Part shown: piece after piece, positions 9,533 through 20,044 of the stretch | Layout: the number at the start of each line of letters is the position of its first letter | How positions within the stretch are numbered: the first letter of the stretch is position 1 | The notes under the pieces: generated by a model | Seen by the model: only the letters and a program-made list of their open reading frames with translations | The model's database searches: none | What the model was told of the DNA's origin: nothing | Translations under genes and position numbers: made by a program | NCBI GenBank assembly: GCA_951799405.1 | Contig: OX637343.1 | Coordinates: 5,084,001-5,148,000, forward strand | Reading direction: 5' to 3' | Length of the DNA: 64,000 nucleotides | Origin: Agapetus fuscipes | Taxonomy: Eukaryota; Arthropoda; Insecta; Trichoptera; Glossosomatidae

Positions 9533-9598
9533 GCACCAACTCCCAATCAATATTTGACGGACACATCAAATTTGATTGCATTCTTATTATATTAATTA
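9533..9598 (+). mobile_element. MITE-3, left-end fragment
   Basis: Begins AGGGCCTGTTGCACCAA, the same end as the complete copy at 16960-17160. Confidence 0.55.
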
Positions 9599-9602
9599 TA
9601 TT

Positions 9603-9862
9603 TCTTGACTTATAAGTTGGTATGAGGCTGACCAGCCATACTGTAAAAACTGGTTCACTTTGCCAATGTCACCCCTGCTTCAGGGAGGTCGGCAAGAGTT
9701 GCAGGGCTTATGTTCATTTGACAGTTGGGTTATTTATATTGTAGGTCCACATGCGGCATGTGTAAACGCGAAATTATGCATGTCTGCTTGTGGGAATGCA
9801 TTTAATATGAATCTCAAATGATACATAATATCCTTGCAGCTTAGATTTAGATTTAGATGATT
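9603..9862 (+). repeat. Family A, full-length
   Basis: CTTGACTTATAAGTTGG through to an (ATTTAG)n tail. Confidence 0.88.
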
Positions 9863-9960
9863 CCTACCTGAAGATGACCATCTAGGTCGAAAACGTTTGT
9901 TATATTGTAATTTTTTTAGTGTTTTTATTTTATTTTATTATTTTATTTATATTGTAATTT

Positions 9961-10170
9961 CGTCGGTGCTATGGCCGCGGAGACTAAGTCAGGCTATTTG
10001 GAACCGGATAACGTTGGTTCGAATCCTGCGACGATAACTTCGACCCTGGTTCAACAGATGCCGTTGCAGGCACACAAGCTTCTGCTTTCGCATGAAGACA
10101 ACTGGCCAGGCAAAATAGGTTGGTGGATTGCATTCCTTTCCACAAATCTATTAAAAAAAAAAAAAAAATG
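9961..10170 (+). repeat. SINE D, forward copy
   Basis: Head GCTATGGCCGCGG, B box GGTTCGAATCC, body with GACCCTGGTTCAACAGATG and CTGGCCAGGC, ending in an A-run near 10152-10168. The orientation shows the tRNA-like end is 5'. Confidence 0.7.
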
Positions 10171-10570
10171 TATTGTGTGTGAAAATAAAACAGTGTTTTT
10201 ATAAAAAAAATAGTTTTTTTTAAAAAAACAAATCAATCAAATTTAAATTCATATTTAATGGAACTCCCAGAAATTTGGGGCCCACATTTCGGTCCTTCAG
10301 TGCACTAGTCCGGCATTGCTGATCATTGTGTTACTCTGCGAGAATATTAAACGCACAAATCTAAATAATAAATACAAGATGGCGGACGCCGTGCCAATGC
10401 TACACCCGACGATCATTACATGACCCTGCACTCCGCATAATCGGAAACAAAATAGGATAATTTCGTATACAATGGAAAGTGGAGCCTATTTATCTTTATA
10501 GATGAAATTAGTAAAGAAAACCTGTCTTATATATAAGAGATACTCGTACATTTCCCCGTTCCTGAAATGA
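10171..10570. other. No feature recognised
   Basis: AT-rich, no long frame or recognised repeat. Confidence 0.4.
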
Positions 10571-11172
10571 CAGATCGCCACCCTAAAGGTTAAACTGAAA
10601 GAGTGCTGATTCACTGATTTGAGAAATTGTGGATAAAACTTTTTATTTGTGCAACTTAATGCAACTAAGCTACACATATATGATATAGTGTAACTTTTTG
10701 CCTGCGTTATCCCCGAAGGGGTCGCATGTGACGATTCGGGACCTATTTATTTTTCAGATAAGGGGGCCGGCCTCACACCAACCACTTTCATTTGAAGTGG
10801 GGGTTTCCCAGCTCCCGGGGGGCTGGTTCTCATTTCTTGTGAAGGCTGAGTAAACCTTGAGATCGAACCCTTGCTCTCGTTATGGAATGCAAGCATTCTA
10901 CCAATTGAGCTATCGACCTTTTTACGAGCTTGATCGTCGTCGCTACAAAGCGCCAATTCTCAAGCAAGACCCAGTTGCTGTAAGGCTGGATGGACCTTTG
11001 GTAACCGTTTAGTAAGTGAACTGATTATAAGGAAGTTCGCATGAAAAAATACTAAACTTTTCACACTTATTTAGTCTTGCCTCATAGAAAATGTGACAAA
11101 ATGTGAATTTATCTGAGAAACCCATGTTAGCTTTATATGTCACTTATTCAGTTTTACCCTTGTGGTATCGAT
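10571..11172. mobile_element. MITE-1, interrupted by C-B dimer
   Basis: Left end CTAAAGGTTAAACTGAA and TGCTGATTCACTGATTTGAG at 10571-10655. The element resumes at AGTAAGTGAACTGAT (about 11011) and closes with CAGTTTTACCC near 11160. Confidence 0.75.
10657..11008 (-). repeat. SINE C-B dimer, truncated
   Basis: Reverse strand reads a 5'-truncated SINE C body, a short A-run, then a SINE B starting GGTCGATAGCTC and ending in the TAGTTGC-type tail. The same fusion point occurs at 12131-12137. Confidence 0.8.
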
Positions 11173-11214
11173 ATTAATTGAAAATATAACTGATATATTT
11201 TTAGTTAATAACTA

Positions 11215-11290
11215 TTTCATGAGCTTAGATTTAAACAGCATGTTCAAGCGTGAACTTACATAATATGTCTGTTTTTGTATATGGAGTGAT
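11215..11290 (+). repeat. Family A fragment
   Basis: Short decayed segment with CAAGCGTGAACTTACA. Confidence 0.45.
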
Positions 11291-11802
11291 ATTTATGCTA
11301 TTTATTTATCTCGGCAACTAAAATTGTATTTAAATCAAACATTGAATTAATTCCAAAGTCATTTGTTTCTTCGTATTTCGAAATCAACAATGACAAATTG
11401 TAACAAAAAAAAAACAAAATGATAGAAACGGGCGTGTAAATATTCAAATAAAGAACACAATTTGCTGTGATGTAATTATTATTTGAATTTGGAATAAGTT
11501 TGAAAAAATCAAGATGGCCGCCGCCGCCCGAGACGTGAATATGACAGATCTGTCTGTAAAGCGGGAAAGAGATAGAAATAATTCTAATACAGATGATTGA
11601 TATGAGCCACAATATGAGCCTCCTTCTTCTTTTTCTATTTCAGATGTACATAAATCGTAATGGTTAACAAAGGGTATGTAAGTTTTTTAATATCGTTTTT
11701 GCACAAAAAGGAGTGAAAACTAACAAAGCCGCACATATAGAGCAACTTCTTACCGATACTGTGGTGTTGCGTTGAAAGAAAACATGGGAACAGTCAATCA
11801 TG
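11291..11802. other. AT-rich, no feature recognised
   Basis: A GCCGCCGCCCG block near 11519 stands out, but no gene can be supported. Confidence 0.4.
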
Positions 11803-11870
11803 TCAGACGCCCTTGGTGGGGATCGAACCCTAGCACTTTGATTTTAAATGCAAGCATGTACAATGTCATA
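11803..11870 (-). repeat. tRNA-like SINE head fragment
   Basis: Reverse-strand B-box region (GGGGATCGAACCC on plus) and the ATGCAAGCA block, resembling the SINE B head. Confidence 0.5.
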
Positions 11871-11877
11871 AATAAAT

Positions 11878-12367
11878 ACGCAACCAAGCTACACATATAG
11901 TGTAACTTCTTGCCTGCGCTATCCCCGAAGGGGTCGCATGTGGCGATTCGGGACCTATTTATTTTTACGGATAAGGGGGCTGGCCTCACACCAACCACTT
12001 TCAGTTGAAGTGGGGGTTTCCCAGCTCCCGCGGGGCTGGTTCTCATTTCTTGTGAAGGCTGAGTAAACCTTGAGATCAAACCCTTGCTCTTGGCATGGAA
12101 TGCAAGCATTCTACCAATTGAGCTATCGACCTTTTTACGAGCTTGGTCGTCGTCGCTACAAAGCGCCAATTCTCAATCAAGACCCAGTTGCTGTAAGTCT
12201 GGATGGACCTTTGGTGACCGGTCATTGGTAAAGGTTTATGAATTTTTAAACCCAGCGAAGAGCAAATTTGAAAATATAAATGGTATATTTTTTGTGCTCC
12301 GCCGGGATTCGAACCCACAACCTTCCATTCAGAGTCCGAAGTGTTACCACTGAACTACGGACCGGTC
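11878..12367 (-). repeat. SINE C-B dimer, complete
   Basis: Read on minus: SINE C head (CCGGTCCGTAGTTCAGTGG, B box GGTTCGAATCCC), the C body to CGACCAAGCTCGT, a 5-base A-run, then a complete SINE B beginning GGTCGATAGCTC and ending in ACTATATGTGTAGC. Both tRNA-like heads keep recognisable B boxes. With the copy at 10657-11008 this shows a fused unit that multiplied rather than one chance insertion. Confidence 0.85.
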
Positions 12368-12418
12368 ATGGAGTCAATAATTAATTTTGATAAACAAATT
12401 CAATTGGGTACTACTTGT

Positions 12419-12500
12419 CCGATCAGTAGCTCAGTTGGTAGAATGTTTGCCTTTCTTGCCAGAGGGCTAAGGTTCGATCCCCACCGAGGGTTTTACGTCT
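12419..12500 (+). repeat. tRNA-like SINE head
   Basis: CAGTAGCTCAGTTGGTAGA (A box region) and GGTTCGATCCCC (B box) spaced as in a tRNA, with a CACCGAGGG end like SINE B. The anticodon arm is not convincing as a working tRNA. Confidence 0.6.
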
Positions 12501-12787
12501 TGTGAGGGTTTTTCCTCTGTCCTGCTGATCGACACAATTAATAATATAACAACCACATTAAATGTTTACTTTTATTCGTTTCACAATTATTTATAACCAC
12601 AAAACAATAATATGTATTATCCTAGTTTACACCAGCTTGTGGCTCTCCCGCCAGGGAAGCTTCTTCTGTCCATCTGCATTCTTTTGTTTTCCTTTTTTTA
12701 TTCAAATTCAAATCTAATGTTCCATTCCACCAAACAAACAAATTCATCTCGTTACAGTCTCAGAGTTAATTTCCAACTCAAAATAAT

Positions 12788-12890
12788 AATAGATACCAGC
12801 AAGGTTACTAAGCCTTCACAAGAAATAAGAAGCAGACCTCTCGGGAGCTACTAAACTACCTCTAACATGTGAAAATAAATAGATTTTTTG
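12788..12890 (+). repeat. SINE B, internal fragment
   Basis: Contains AAGCCTTCACAAGAAATAAG and CTCTCGGGAGCT, then AAATAAATAG. Confidence 0.6.
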
Positions 12891-12959
12891 CACCATTTCG
12901 GTAAGAAGCTGCACATCTGAGTTGCATTTTTTTGCTCTCTTACATGACATTCCATCGTT

Positions 12960-13283
12960 CGGTCCGTAGCTCAGTGGTAACACTGTGGACTCTGAATGGG
13001 AAGGTTGTGGGCTCGAATCCCGGCGGAGCACAAAAAAATATACCATTTATTATTTCAAATTTGCTCTTCGCTGGGTTGAAAAATTCATAAACCTTTACCA
13101 ATGACCGGTCACCAAAGGTCCATCCAGCCTTACAGCAACCGCGTCTTGCTTGAGTATTGGCGCTTTGTAGCGACGACCAAGCTCGTACACCTCTGCGGCA
13201 CTACAACAAATGTCATAGACCCCTAGAGTCTCTAGAATCTAGAAATCATCCACAGGATTTCTTAAAAAAAAAAACAAAAAAAA
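12960..13283 (+). repeat. SINE C2, full length
   Basis: Head GGTCCGTAGCTCAGTGG (A box) and GGGCTCGAATCCC (B box), the shared C body to CGACCAAGCTCGT, then a tail from ACACCTCTGCGGCAC ending in an A-run. The tail is homologous to the LINE-K 3' end at 6374-6470. Confidence 0.88.
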
Positions 13284-13604
13284 TGGCCAATTTGATCGAG
13301 TCATACTTTTCCGGGTCTCCTTTTTTCCTTTCACACAGATCAAGCGATACCTTCCTCCAAATCCCTTTTACACAACGTAATATAATTTTTTTGATTCGTC
13401 GCTTGCATTCCATTAATTTGTCAGCCGTTCGGGTTGTCGACCTACCCTGTACAAGTATATAGGTGCACCGGCAACCGTCTCGCTCTACACATTTCTTTTG
13501 TGATGCCCTCTCGCTCGCTCCAACTAAATCTCGGCTCGACCTTTTATGAACTAATATGGTGCGCGTTGGGGGTGTTCAAATGATACGTGGCATTTCATTT
13601 TATG
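13284..13604. other. No feature recognised
   Basis: No gene recognised; short open frames lack domains. Confidence 0.4.
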
Positions 13605-13837
13605 GATTGTTGTCAAGATATGGTTCACTCTGTCAATGTCATCCTTGTTTTAGGGAACTTCGGCAAGAGTTGCAGGATTTATGTTCATTTGAGATTGGGT
13701 TTTATATTGTAGGCTCACATGCGGCATGTTTAAGCGCGAACTTAAATGTGTCTGCTTGTGGGAATACGTTTAATATACTTAAATCTTAAATGTAATATAT
13801 CTTTGCAACTAAGATTAAAGATTATTATAGATTAAGG
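13605..13837 (+). repeat. Family A copy, 5'-truncated
   Basis: From ATGGTTCACTCTGTCAATG to AACTAAGATTAAAGATT. Confidence 0.8.
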
Positions 13838-13854
13838 TATTAAGGATCAAGGTA

Positions 13855-14283
13855 CCGGTCGATAGCTCAGTTGGTAGAGTGCTTGCATTCCATGACGGGA
13901 GCTCGGGTTTGAATCCCACCGAGGGTGTCAGAAATGATTACCCGTTTCGGTGTTTATTTCAAACCCCAAAATAAAATACCGGTAAGGTTTACTCAGCCTT
14001 CACAAGAAATGAGTACCAGCTCTTTCGGGAGCTGGGAAACCCCCACTTCAACTGAAGTGGTTACATTTCTTTGCTGGTTTTTTAATTATTTCAATTATGC
14101 TTTTTGTACCAAGATGTATCATGTTATAACTGTTTGTTTGCTATTTAAATAAATAAATAAATAAGGCCGGCCCCCTTCCCTGTAAAAATAAATAGGTTCA
14201 AATCGACCCCTTCGGGGATAACGCGGCAAGAAGTTACACTATATGTGTAGCTTAGTTGCGTAGTTGCGTTTTGCGTACAATAT
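13855..14283 (+). repeat. SINE B, full length with an insertion
   Basis: CCGGTCGATAGCTCAGTTGG head, GGGTTTGAATCCC B box, body to GAAGTGGTT, then after an insert GCCGGCCCCC through ACTATATGTGTAGCTTAG and a GTTGCGTAGTTGCG tail. Confidence 0.88.
14063..14165 (+). mobile_element. 5'-truncated retroelement end in SINE B
   Basis: About 103 bp ending in AAATAAATAAATAAATAAG. It is absent from other SINE B copies at this point. Family not identified. Confidence 0.55.
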
Positions 14284-14301
14284 ATAATCTTACTTGCCTA
14301 C

Positions 14302-14563
14302 CTTGACTTAAAGGTTGGGATGTGGCTATCTACCCATGCTGTAGAAAATGTTTCACTTTGCCAATGTCACCCATGTTTCAGGGAAGGTTGGCAAGAGTTG
14401 CAGGGTGTATGTTCATTTGAGATTTGAGTTGTAGTGTTGTAGGTTCACATGCGGCATGTGCAAGCGCGAACTTGTACGTGTCAGCTTATGAGAATGTATA
14501 TAATGTGAATCCCAAATGTTACATATCTTTGGAACTTACATATATTAGATTATATTAGATTGC
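14302..14563 (+). repeat. Family A copy
   Basis: CCTTGACTTAAAGGTTGG to a degenerate (ATTAGATT) tail. Confidence 0.85.
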
Positions 14564-14725
14564 AAAGATATATTACATTGGAAGTTCATATAACATGCAT
14601 TCCCAGAAGCAGACACGTATAAGTTCGCGCTTAGGGTACACATGCCACATACGGACCCGCAACACAAACAACCCAATTTCAATTGTTCATTGGTCCTGCA
14701 ACTCCTCTGCTGCTTAGATTGTCGA
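14562..14725 (-). repeat. Family A, reverse, 5'-truncated
   Basis: Meets the forward copy tail to tail: ATTAGATTGCAAAG through CTGCAACTCCT. Confidence 0.7.
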
Positions 14726-14729
14726 ATCT

Positions 14730-15069
14730 GCATATCTTTGTCTAAAAGGGGTGTCCACCCTTGCTTGCAAATTTGTTTATTGTATTGTGATTATTTATTA
14801 CTCAATATTGATCCACCCCACTGTCGCTTCATCTCAATATGGTGTATTGTGTCTCATAATACTTAGTTTATTCTTGTTTAAATTTTATAATACTAACTTT
14901 TGGGCGTATTGTGTATAAATAAGAAGAAAAAAATGTTTAATAAGAGATTTTTAAGCTGAAAATCTGTTCCCGTTCTAAATTTAATCAATCCCTACCTCAT
15001 CTTTCATACTTTTTCGTATGTATTCATTTTCATCGCCCCTTTCAAAATTCTAGATTTTCTATAATTCTT
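14730..15069. other. No feature recognised
   Basis: AT-rich, nothing supportable. Confidence 0.4.
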
Positions 15070-15305
15070 TAACTTATAGGTTGGTAGGTATGCGGCTTAC
15101 CACCCATGCTGTAATAAATGGTTCACTTTGCCAAAGTCACCCCTGTTTCAGTGAAGGACGGCATGAGTTGCAGGGTGTATGTCCATTTGAAATTTGGGTT
15201 TTTATGTTGTAGGTTCACATGCGGCACTTGTACGTGTCTGATTGTGAGAACGCATATAATGTGAATCCCCATTGTTACATATCTTTGCAACTTAGATTAA
15301 ATAGA
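15070..15305 (+). repeat. Family A copy
   Basis: TTAACTTATAGGTTGG to AACTTAGATTAAATAG, with a small deletion after GCGGCA. The following 15311-15410 may be a LINE tail resembling 41645-41818 (GTGCAGGAGGCC block), but it is too short to assign. Confidence 0.8.
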
Positions 15306-15509
15306 CTTAAATTGTTCGGTCAGTTGTATTCTACGGATGTGAAGCCTAGAGCCTGAAGTTATGGTGCAGGAGGCCGTGAACCTTCGAGGGCTGTGAGACA
15401 GATTTAAAAGTAAAAACCTTTTCTTTATTTAAGATTCATATGAAACGCACGTCCACAACAGTAGTATAGAATAGCCCTTACACAAGCAAAGCTTCTCGAC
15501 TACTTAAAA

Positions 15510-15712
15510 CGCTACTAAGCTACACATATAGTGCAACTTCTTGCCGCGTTCTCCCGAGGGGGCTGGTACCCACTCATTTCTTGTGAGGGCTGATGAGCCT
15601 TGCCTGTATTTTATTTTTGAGTTTTAAATCAACACCGAAAGGCAAAATCATTTCTGACACCCTCGCCCTCGGTGGGATTCGAACCCGAGCTCTCGGCATG
15701 GAATACAAGCAC
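15510..15712 (-). repeat. SINE B, reverse, internally deleted
   Basis: Tail side CTACACATATAGTGCAAC, then the GGCTGGTACC block and the head with GGGATTCGAACCCGAG. Confidence 0.8.
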
Positions 15713-15719
15713 TATATAA

Positions 15720-15810
15720 TGCAACTCTCGTGAACCTTCCCTGAAACAGGGATGACAGTTTTAGAAGTGAATAATTATTCACAGCTTAGAAAGTAAGCCT
15801 CATGCCAACT
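15720..15810 (-). repeat. Family A, reverse 5' fragment
   Basis: CTTCCCTGAAACAGGGATGAC and AAGCCTCATGCCAACT. Confidence 0.65.
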
Positions 15811-16325
15811 AAAAAAAACATAAAAAATGTCATTGTGGAAAAAAATATTTGATGCCGATAAAACTTTAAAATATATAATCAATCGATCAAAATTTCTTTT
15901 TTTTATAAAACGGCTACCTCATAAAAATCTAAAATCGTTCTTTGTTTTATAATATTTAACCTGAATTCTGTTTCGCGAAAGAAGCAGTAAAAAAATCAAC
16001 AACAAAAAACGTAAAACCAACTCGGAGAGATAACCTAGAAAGCAAGTGGCACTTCCTCTTCATCTTTCAGTTTTTTTAACATTATTTTGGTACAAACGCT
16101 AAAACCGGATATAAGACGTTTTACGACTGGGCGTTTTTTTTTGGCCGATTCGCAAATTCTACTTGTTTGGTTTTTTTTTTATTTCGCTATACGAGTTTTT
16201 TTTCTATAAAATTATCTGATTTGCTACCAACTTGTTTTTAAAACGTGTAATTTTTAAACTTAAAATTCCTAAATATATACTTATTATTAAATTGAAGTTT
16301 TTTAAATAGGATGTTCTGAAAAAAA
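15811..16325. other. AT-rich, no feature recognised
   Basis: Long T- and A-runs. No supportable feature. Confidence 0.4.
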
Positions 16326-16499
16326 CTCATTCTGGAGACATGGTCTCTCATCTTACTGTGTCCTCTATTTCACAGACTTTTATGTGGTCTTCCAGCTGGA
16401 CGTTGACCAATTGTCGTCTCATAAGCTACGGTGTGAGTGAGTCTATCATGGCTCATTCTGGAGACATGGTCTCTCAACTTACTATGTCTTCTATTTTAT
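16326..16499. repeat. Local tandem duplication, about 126 bp offset
   Basis: CTCATTCTGGAGACATGGTC recurs at about 16326 and 16452, followed each time by CTCA and CTTACT, then TCTTCTATTT-like sequence. Only the first part of the second unit is kept. Confidence 0.65.
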
Positions 16500-16636
16500 G
16501 TATATTTTTTAAAAATTCAAACAAAACTTACATGAATTTTCACAGAAATTTCTCAGGATTTTCGTTGGGATCTGTAATAAAATAAAATCATATTTGAAAC
16601 GGAATATTAAAGAAAATTACACATTATATAAAGATT

Positions 16637-16935
16637 CGACTGTTCTGTATTCTAGTGGTTAACATTCGTAAATGGAAGGTTGCGGGTTTGAATCCCGGCG
16701 GAACACAAAAAAATATACCATTTACATTTTCAAATATGCTCTTTGCTTCGTGGAAAAAATCATACACGTTTACCAAAGACCGGTCACTAAATGTTCATCC
16801 AGCCTTACAGCAACTGAGTCTTGCTTGAGAATTGGCGCTTTCTACAGCGGCGACCAAGCTCGCAGAGGGTTCTTGAGGTGTGATACACAAAAAAGCAGCG
16901 CTCACCAAAATAAATCAGACTAATTTATTTTTTTA
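16637..16935 (+). repeat. SINE C1, near full length
   Basis: B box GGGTTTGAATCCCGGCGG, the C body, and a C1 tail with TTGAGGTGTGATACACA and CAGCGCTCACC. Confidence 0.82.
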
Positions 16936-16959
16936 ATCGCTTAGGGTGCAAATTCTTTA

Positions 16960-17160
16960 AGGGCCTGTTGCACCAAACTCCAATCAGACAAAAATCAAAA
17001 TTAAGTGTTATTTCTCACATCAAATTAAAAAAAATGTTTGCATATACGTTATCAGCTTATGAACATCATCTTTCTTGTTCAAATCCCATCATATTATTAC
17101 CCATTTTCGAGAAATATGTAACCGAGGTCCTTACCAGAATGAAGCAATACAACAGGCCCT
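16960..17160. mobile_element. MITE-3, about 201 bp
   Basis: Terminal inverted repeats AGGGCCTGTTG and CAACAGGCCCT enclose non-coding sequence. Flanks read TTTA on the left and AAAA on the right. A partial copy lies at 9533-9598. Superfamily not assigned. Confidence 0.68.
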
Positions 17161-17174
17161 AAAAATTGCGATCA

Positions 17175-17395
17175 AAGAATGGACAATGGACGACTGGTAA
17201 AAAGAGTGGGCAAAGATAGTTTTAAATGCAAGCGTGAAAGGGGAAGACCGAGGAAATCATGGATTGATCAAATAAGTAAGATTTCAAATTACTGAAATCT
17301 ACAGAGTGGGAAAAAGGGAAGAGCATGCATGAAGAGAGTGATGAATGTCGAGGAGATGAAAGAGGTGTGCAAAGACAACAAAATAGAGACACATA
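17175..17395 (+). pseudogene. LINE E 3' fragment
   Basis: Decayed ORF2 C-terminal region with a KRGRPRKSWIDQI-like stretch and an EMKEVCKD-like stretch, frames broken. No (TTACAG) tail is kept. Confidence 0.7.
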
Positions 17396-17419
17396 AAAGT
17401 ACGGTACAAGACACATACG

Positions 17420-17827
17420 ATTTATAAAGTATGATTTATAAGGTGTTGATTTTATTTCAAAAATATTATTTTTTACGTATCACAGATAGGTCGCATTGCG
17501 TCTCGCTTTCTCATTGTGAATAACATTGTTGTAGAGAGAGATGAAAAATTAGCATGCGGTTTTATAATTCCCGAAATGAAATGAGTTTGCCAATTTTATT
17601 GTACATCACAAAATAGAGGAACCATCAAAAATTGCCTTTGGGTATTTTTTTAAAACAGTATATGATTGTTTTTTTTTTCAAATTACGGGTCTAAATTTGA
17701 GCTACAATTTGTGGTCACACGTGTATCAAAAAAAATATATAAGTTTGAATTAAGTTTTTTTTAAATAACGAAAATATTAATTTTGTCCGATTTGAATTAT
17801 AAGTGCAATGTAATTAATTGTTTGTGT
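17420..17827. other. No feature recognised
   Basis: AT-rich with long T-runs; nothing supportable. Confidence 0.4.
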
Positions 17828-18000
17828 CCTTGAATTACAGGTTGGTATGAGGCTGACCACCCATACCTACAGTAAAAAATGATTCACTTTACCAATGTCG
17901 CCCCTATTTCGTTTGCAGAATTGCAGAGCTCATGTTCATTTTAGATTGGGTTTTTATGTTGTAAGTCCACATGCGGCATGTGTAAGCGCGAAATTATACG
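17828..18000 (+). repeat. Family A copy, 3'-truncated
   Basis: CCTTGAATTACAGGTTGG to AGCGCGAAATTATAC, then it jumps to A2 sequence. Confidence 0.8.
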
Positions 18001-18225
18001 GGGCTGACCCCTCTTGCTGTAAAAACTTGGTTCACTTTTACCAATGCCACCCCGGTTTCGGGGCAAGGCGGCTCACATGCCATGTAAGTTTTCGCTTACA
18101 CATGCCGCAAAGCTCACGTGAACATAAACTTTACAGCTCCTGCAGCCGTACCCTGAAACGGCATGGCGTTGGAAAAAGTGAACGATTTTTTTACAGCATG
18201 GGAGGTCAGCCTCGTACAAAAGTCG
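18000..18225. repeat. Inverted pair of A2 fragments
   Basis: Forward A2 head (18000-18068, GCCACCCCGGTTTCGGGG) meets a reverse A2 copy (about 18072-18225, ending TCAGCCTCGTAC). Together they form a potential hairpin. Confidence 0.65.
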
Positions 18226-18242
18226 TTGGAAATAATTTCTTA

Positions 18243-18316
18243 AGCCCGTGTTGGGGATTCTACCCTGGCCTTCTAGGATGGAATGCAAGTATTCTTACAA
18301 CTGAGCTATCGACCTG
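18243..18316 (-). repeat. SINE B-like head fragment
   Basis: Reverse head with GATGGAATGCAAG and GAGCTATCGACC on plus. Confidence 0.6.
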
Positions 18317-18527
18317 TAGAAAAACCAATTTACAAAAATATGAGAAATTACACAAAAAACAGTTTGTTAACCTAATGTCTGTCAGAGTAAGAAGTAATAA
18401 AAAAAACGTAAGTATATTCAAAGCGATTCGAATTATTAATAATTATTATTGATATGTAAATTTAACATTATCTCCCATTGCGGTATTATATAGAAGAGTA
18501 GAAACTTCTTACAGCATTGATACATAC

Positions 18528-18970
18528 TGTAACGAAATACACTGGTAGATGTTTATTGGTGTACGTGTGTTTTGAGAGAATGTTCTGGCCCAGACGATTG
18601 TAATTGTAAGGTGTGTATGTAGGTAGGAAATGGACTCTTCATGAAATAAATATGTCCAGAATCGTCTATACAACTGTGGTAGTGGAAGTTTCTAGGGCAG
18701 GCTGGAATGGCCCCTAGGTTCCGCTATAAGAAGGGCGACAATGGGCTGAAGCGAGTCAGTCTTTCGAAGCACTCACACAGTGGAATATCTAGTTACTAGG
18801 GCGACCAATATGGTGTAAAATAAATGTAATCTGTGCGAAATAAATAAGTGTGTTAAAATAAATCTGTTAGAATAAGTCTGTTAAAATAAATCTATTGTAA
18901 GAAAGTCTGTGTAAATAAACTGTATGGCTAACTTGTGTTTTAATTAAAAGAACCCAGGTAAAACGTAACA
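18528..18970 (+). mobile_element. Solo LTR of a Gypsy-like retrotransposon
   Basis: 443 bp beginning TGTAACG and ending CGTAACA, flanked by a 4 bp duplication ATAC at 18524-18527 and 18971-18974. A TATAAG box near 18725, a TCAGTC initiator-like site near 18755 and AATAAA signals from about 18819 fit U3-R-U5 order on plus. Short AATAAATCTGTTA-like repeats lie at its 3' side. No internal region remains, as expected after LTR-LTR recombination. Confidence 0.82.
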
Positions 18971-19014
18971 ATACTATGGAGCACAGGTGTCCCCAGTCCT
19001 GTCAAACACAGCAG

Positions 19015-19128
19015 TGTCATACAATATAAAAAAACAATCTCAAATGAACATAAGTCCTGCAACTCTTGCCGACCTTCCCTGAAACAGGGGTGCCATTGGC
19101 ATAGTGAACCATTTTTTACAGTATGGAC
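19015..19128 (-). repeat. Family A, reverse fragment
   Basis: From ATACAATATAAA to GAACCATTTTTTACAGTATGG. Confidence 0.75.
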
Positions 19129-19437
19129 TATGTAATCATACAAAACACGTGCTTACTTTTGAATTCCTATGTTTTCTTGATTTCTCCATTTTGTGTTTCG
19201 ACACCTAATAATAACACATGCCACAATGTCTAAACAAATGCCTTTGACATTTGAAAATTGTTCAATTTGCCAGTCAAAAGATTTTAAACGCGTGCGCAGA
19301 ATTTTCACGAAGGCGTGAATTTCAAAGCTACCAACTTTCTAGCAAGATTTTGTTGTTTCACTCGAGTTTTTTTGTTTTTTTTTTTGCAATGACTCTGTGA
19401 AGATCTTTGTTGTCTTTCTAACTAAGGACGATTTTCG

Positions 19438-19440
<3 letters not shown>

Positions 19441-19470
<30 letters not shown>
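19441..19470. repeat. (AAT)n microsatellite
   Basis: About ten AAT units. Confidence 0.95.
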
Positions 19471-19471
<1 letters not shown>

Positions 19472-20044
19472 GTTTATTCCAGCTTAGTCATGTGGAGGGT
19501 GCAATACATGACCAGCCATAGAAAAAATACAGCAACAGAAAAGTACATGGAGGAAAAATACAAAAATGCAGAAAATACAAAAATCCAGAAATATAATACG
19601 CGAAAGCAGAAATATATGAGGAAAATAACAATATATGTAATTAAGCAGATAGAATCGAAAGGAAAGAGAATACATGTACATTGTACATAGGAATAGCAAG
19701 AACATAGGTTAAGTAAGTTTAAACGGATATAGTGTATATATTCATTAAACTAGTTTCCAGTCCACAGATATCATTAGTTAATGTTATCTCCCATACTGTG
19801 AAGTTATTCAGAATGTCTAGTATTAGAGTGAAATAAAAAATAAATAATACATAAAAAAATAGATTCCGAAATGGACCCAGGACCGGTTTTTTTAAATGTT
19901 TTGTTATATTCGTATGTTATTATTGATACGAGGCAATTTTTGAATTCGTTTCCATTGCTCTATTTTAAATGACTACTAAAAGTGTGTAAGCATGGCTTGT
20001 AACCAAATAACGACCACTCAATAATCAAAGTTGCAAAAAGTGCT
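19471..20044. other. No feature recognised
   Basis: A-rich stretch with low-complexity open frames on both strands; not a gene. Confidence 0.4.

Noticed and set aside
12960..13031. Functional tRNA gene at the SINE C head
   Set aside because: Same reasoning: tRNA-like promoter only, always followed by the SINE C body.
19397..19705. Open frames on both strands near the (AAT)n microsatellite
   Set aside because: Low-complexity A/T-rich translation with no domain; not a gene.
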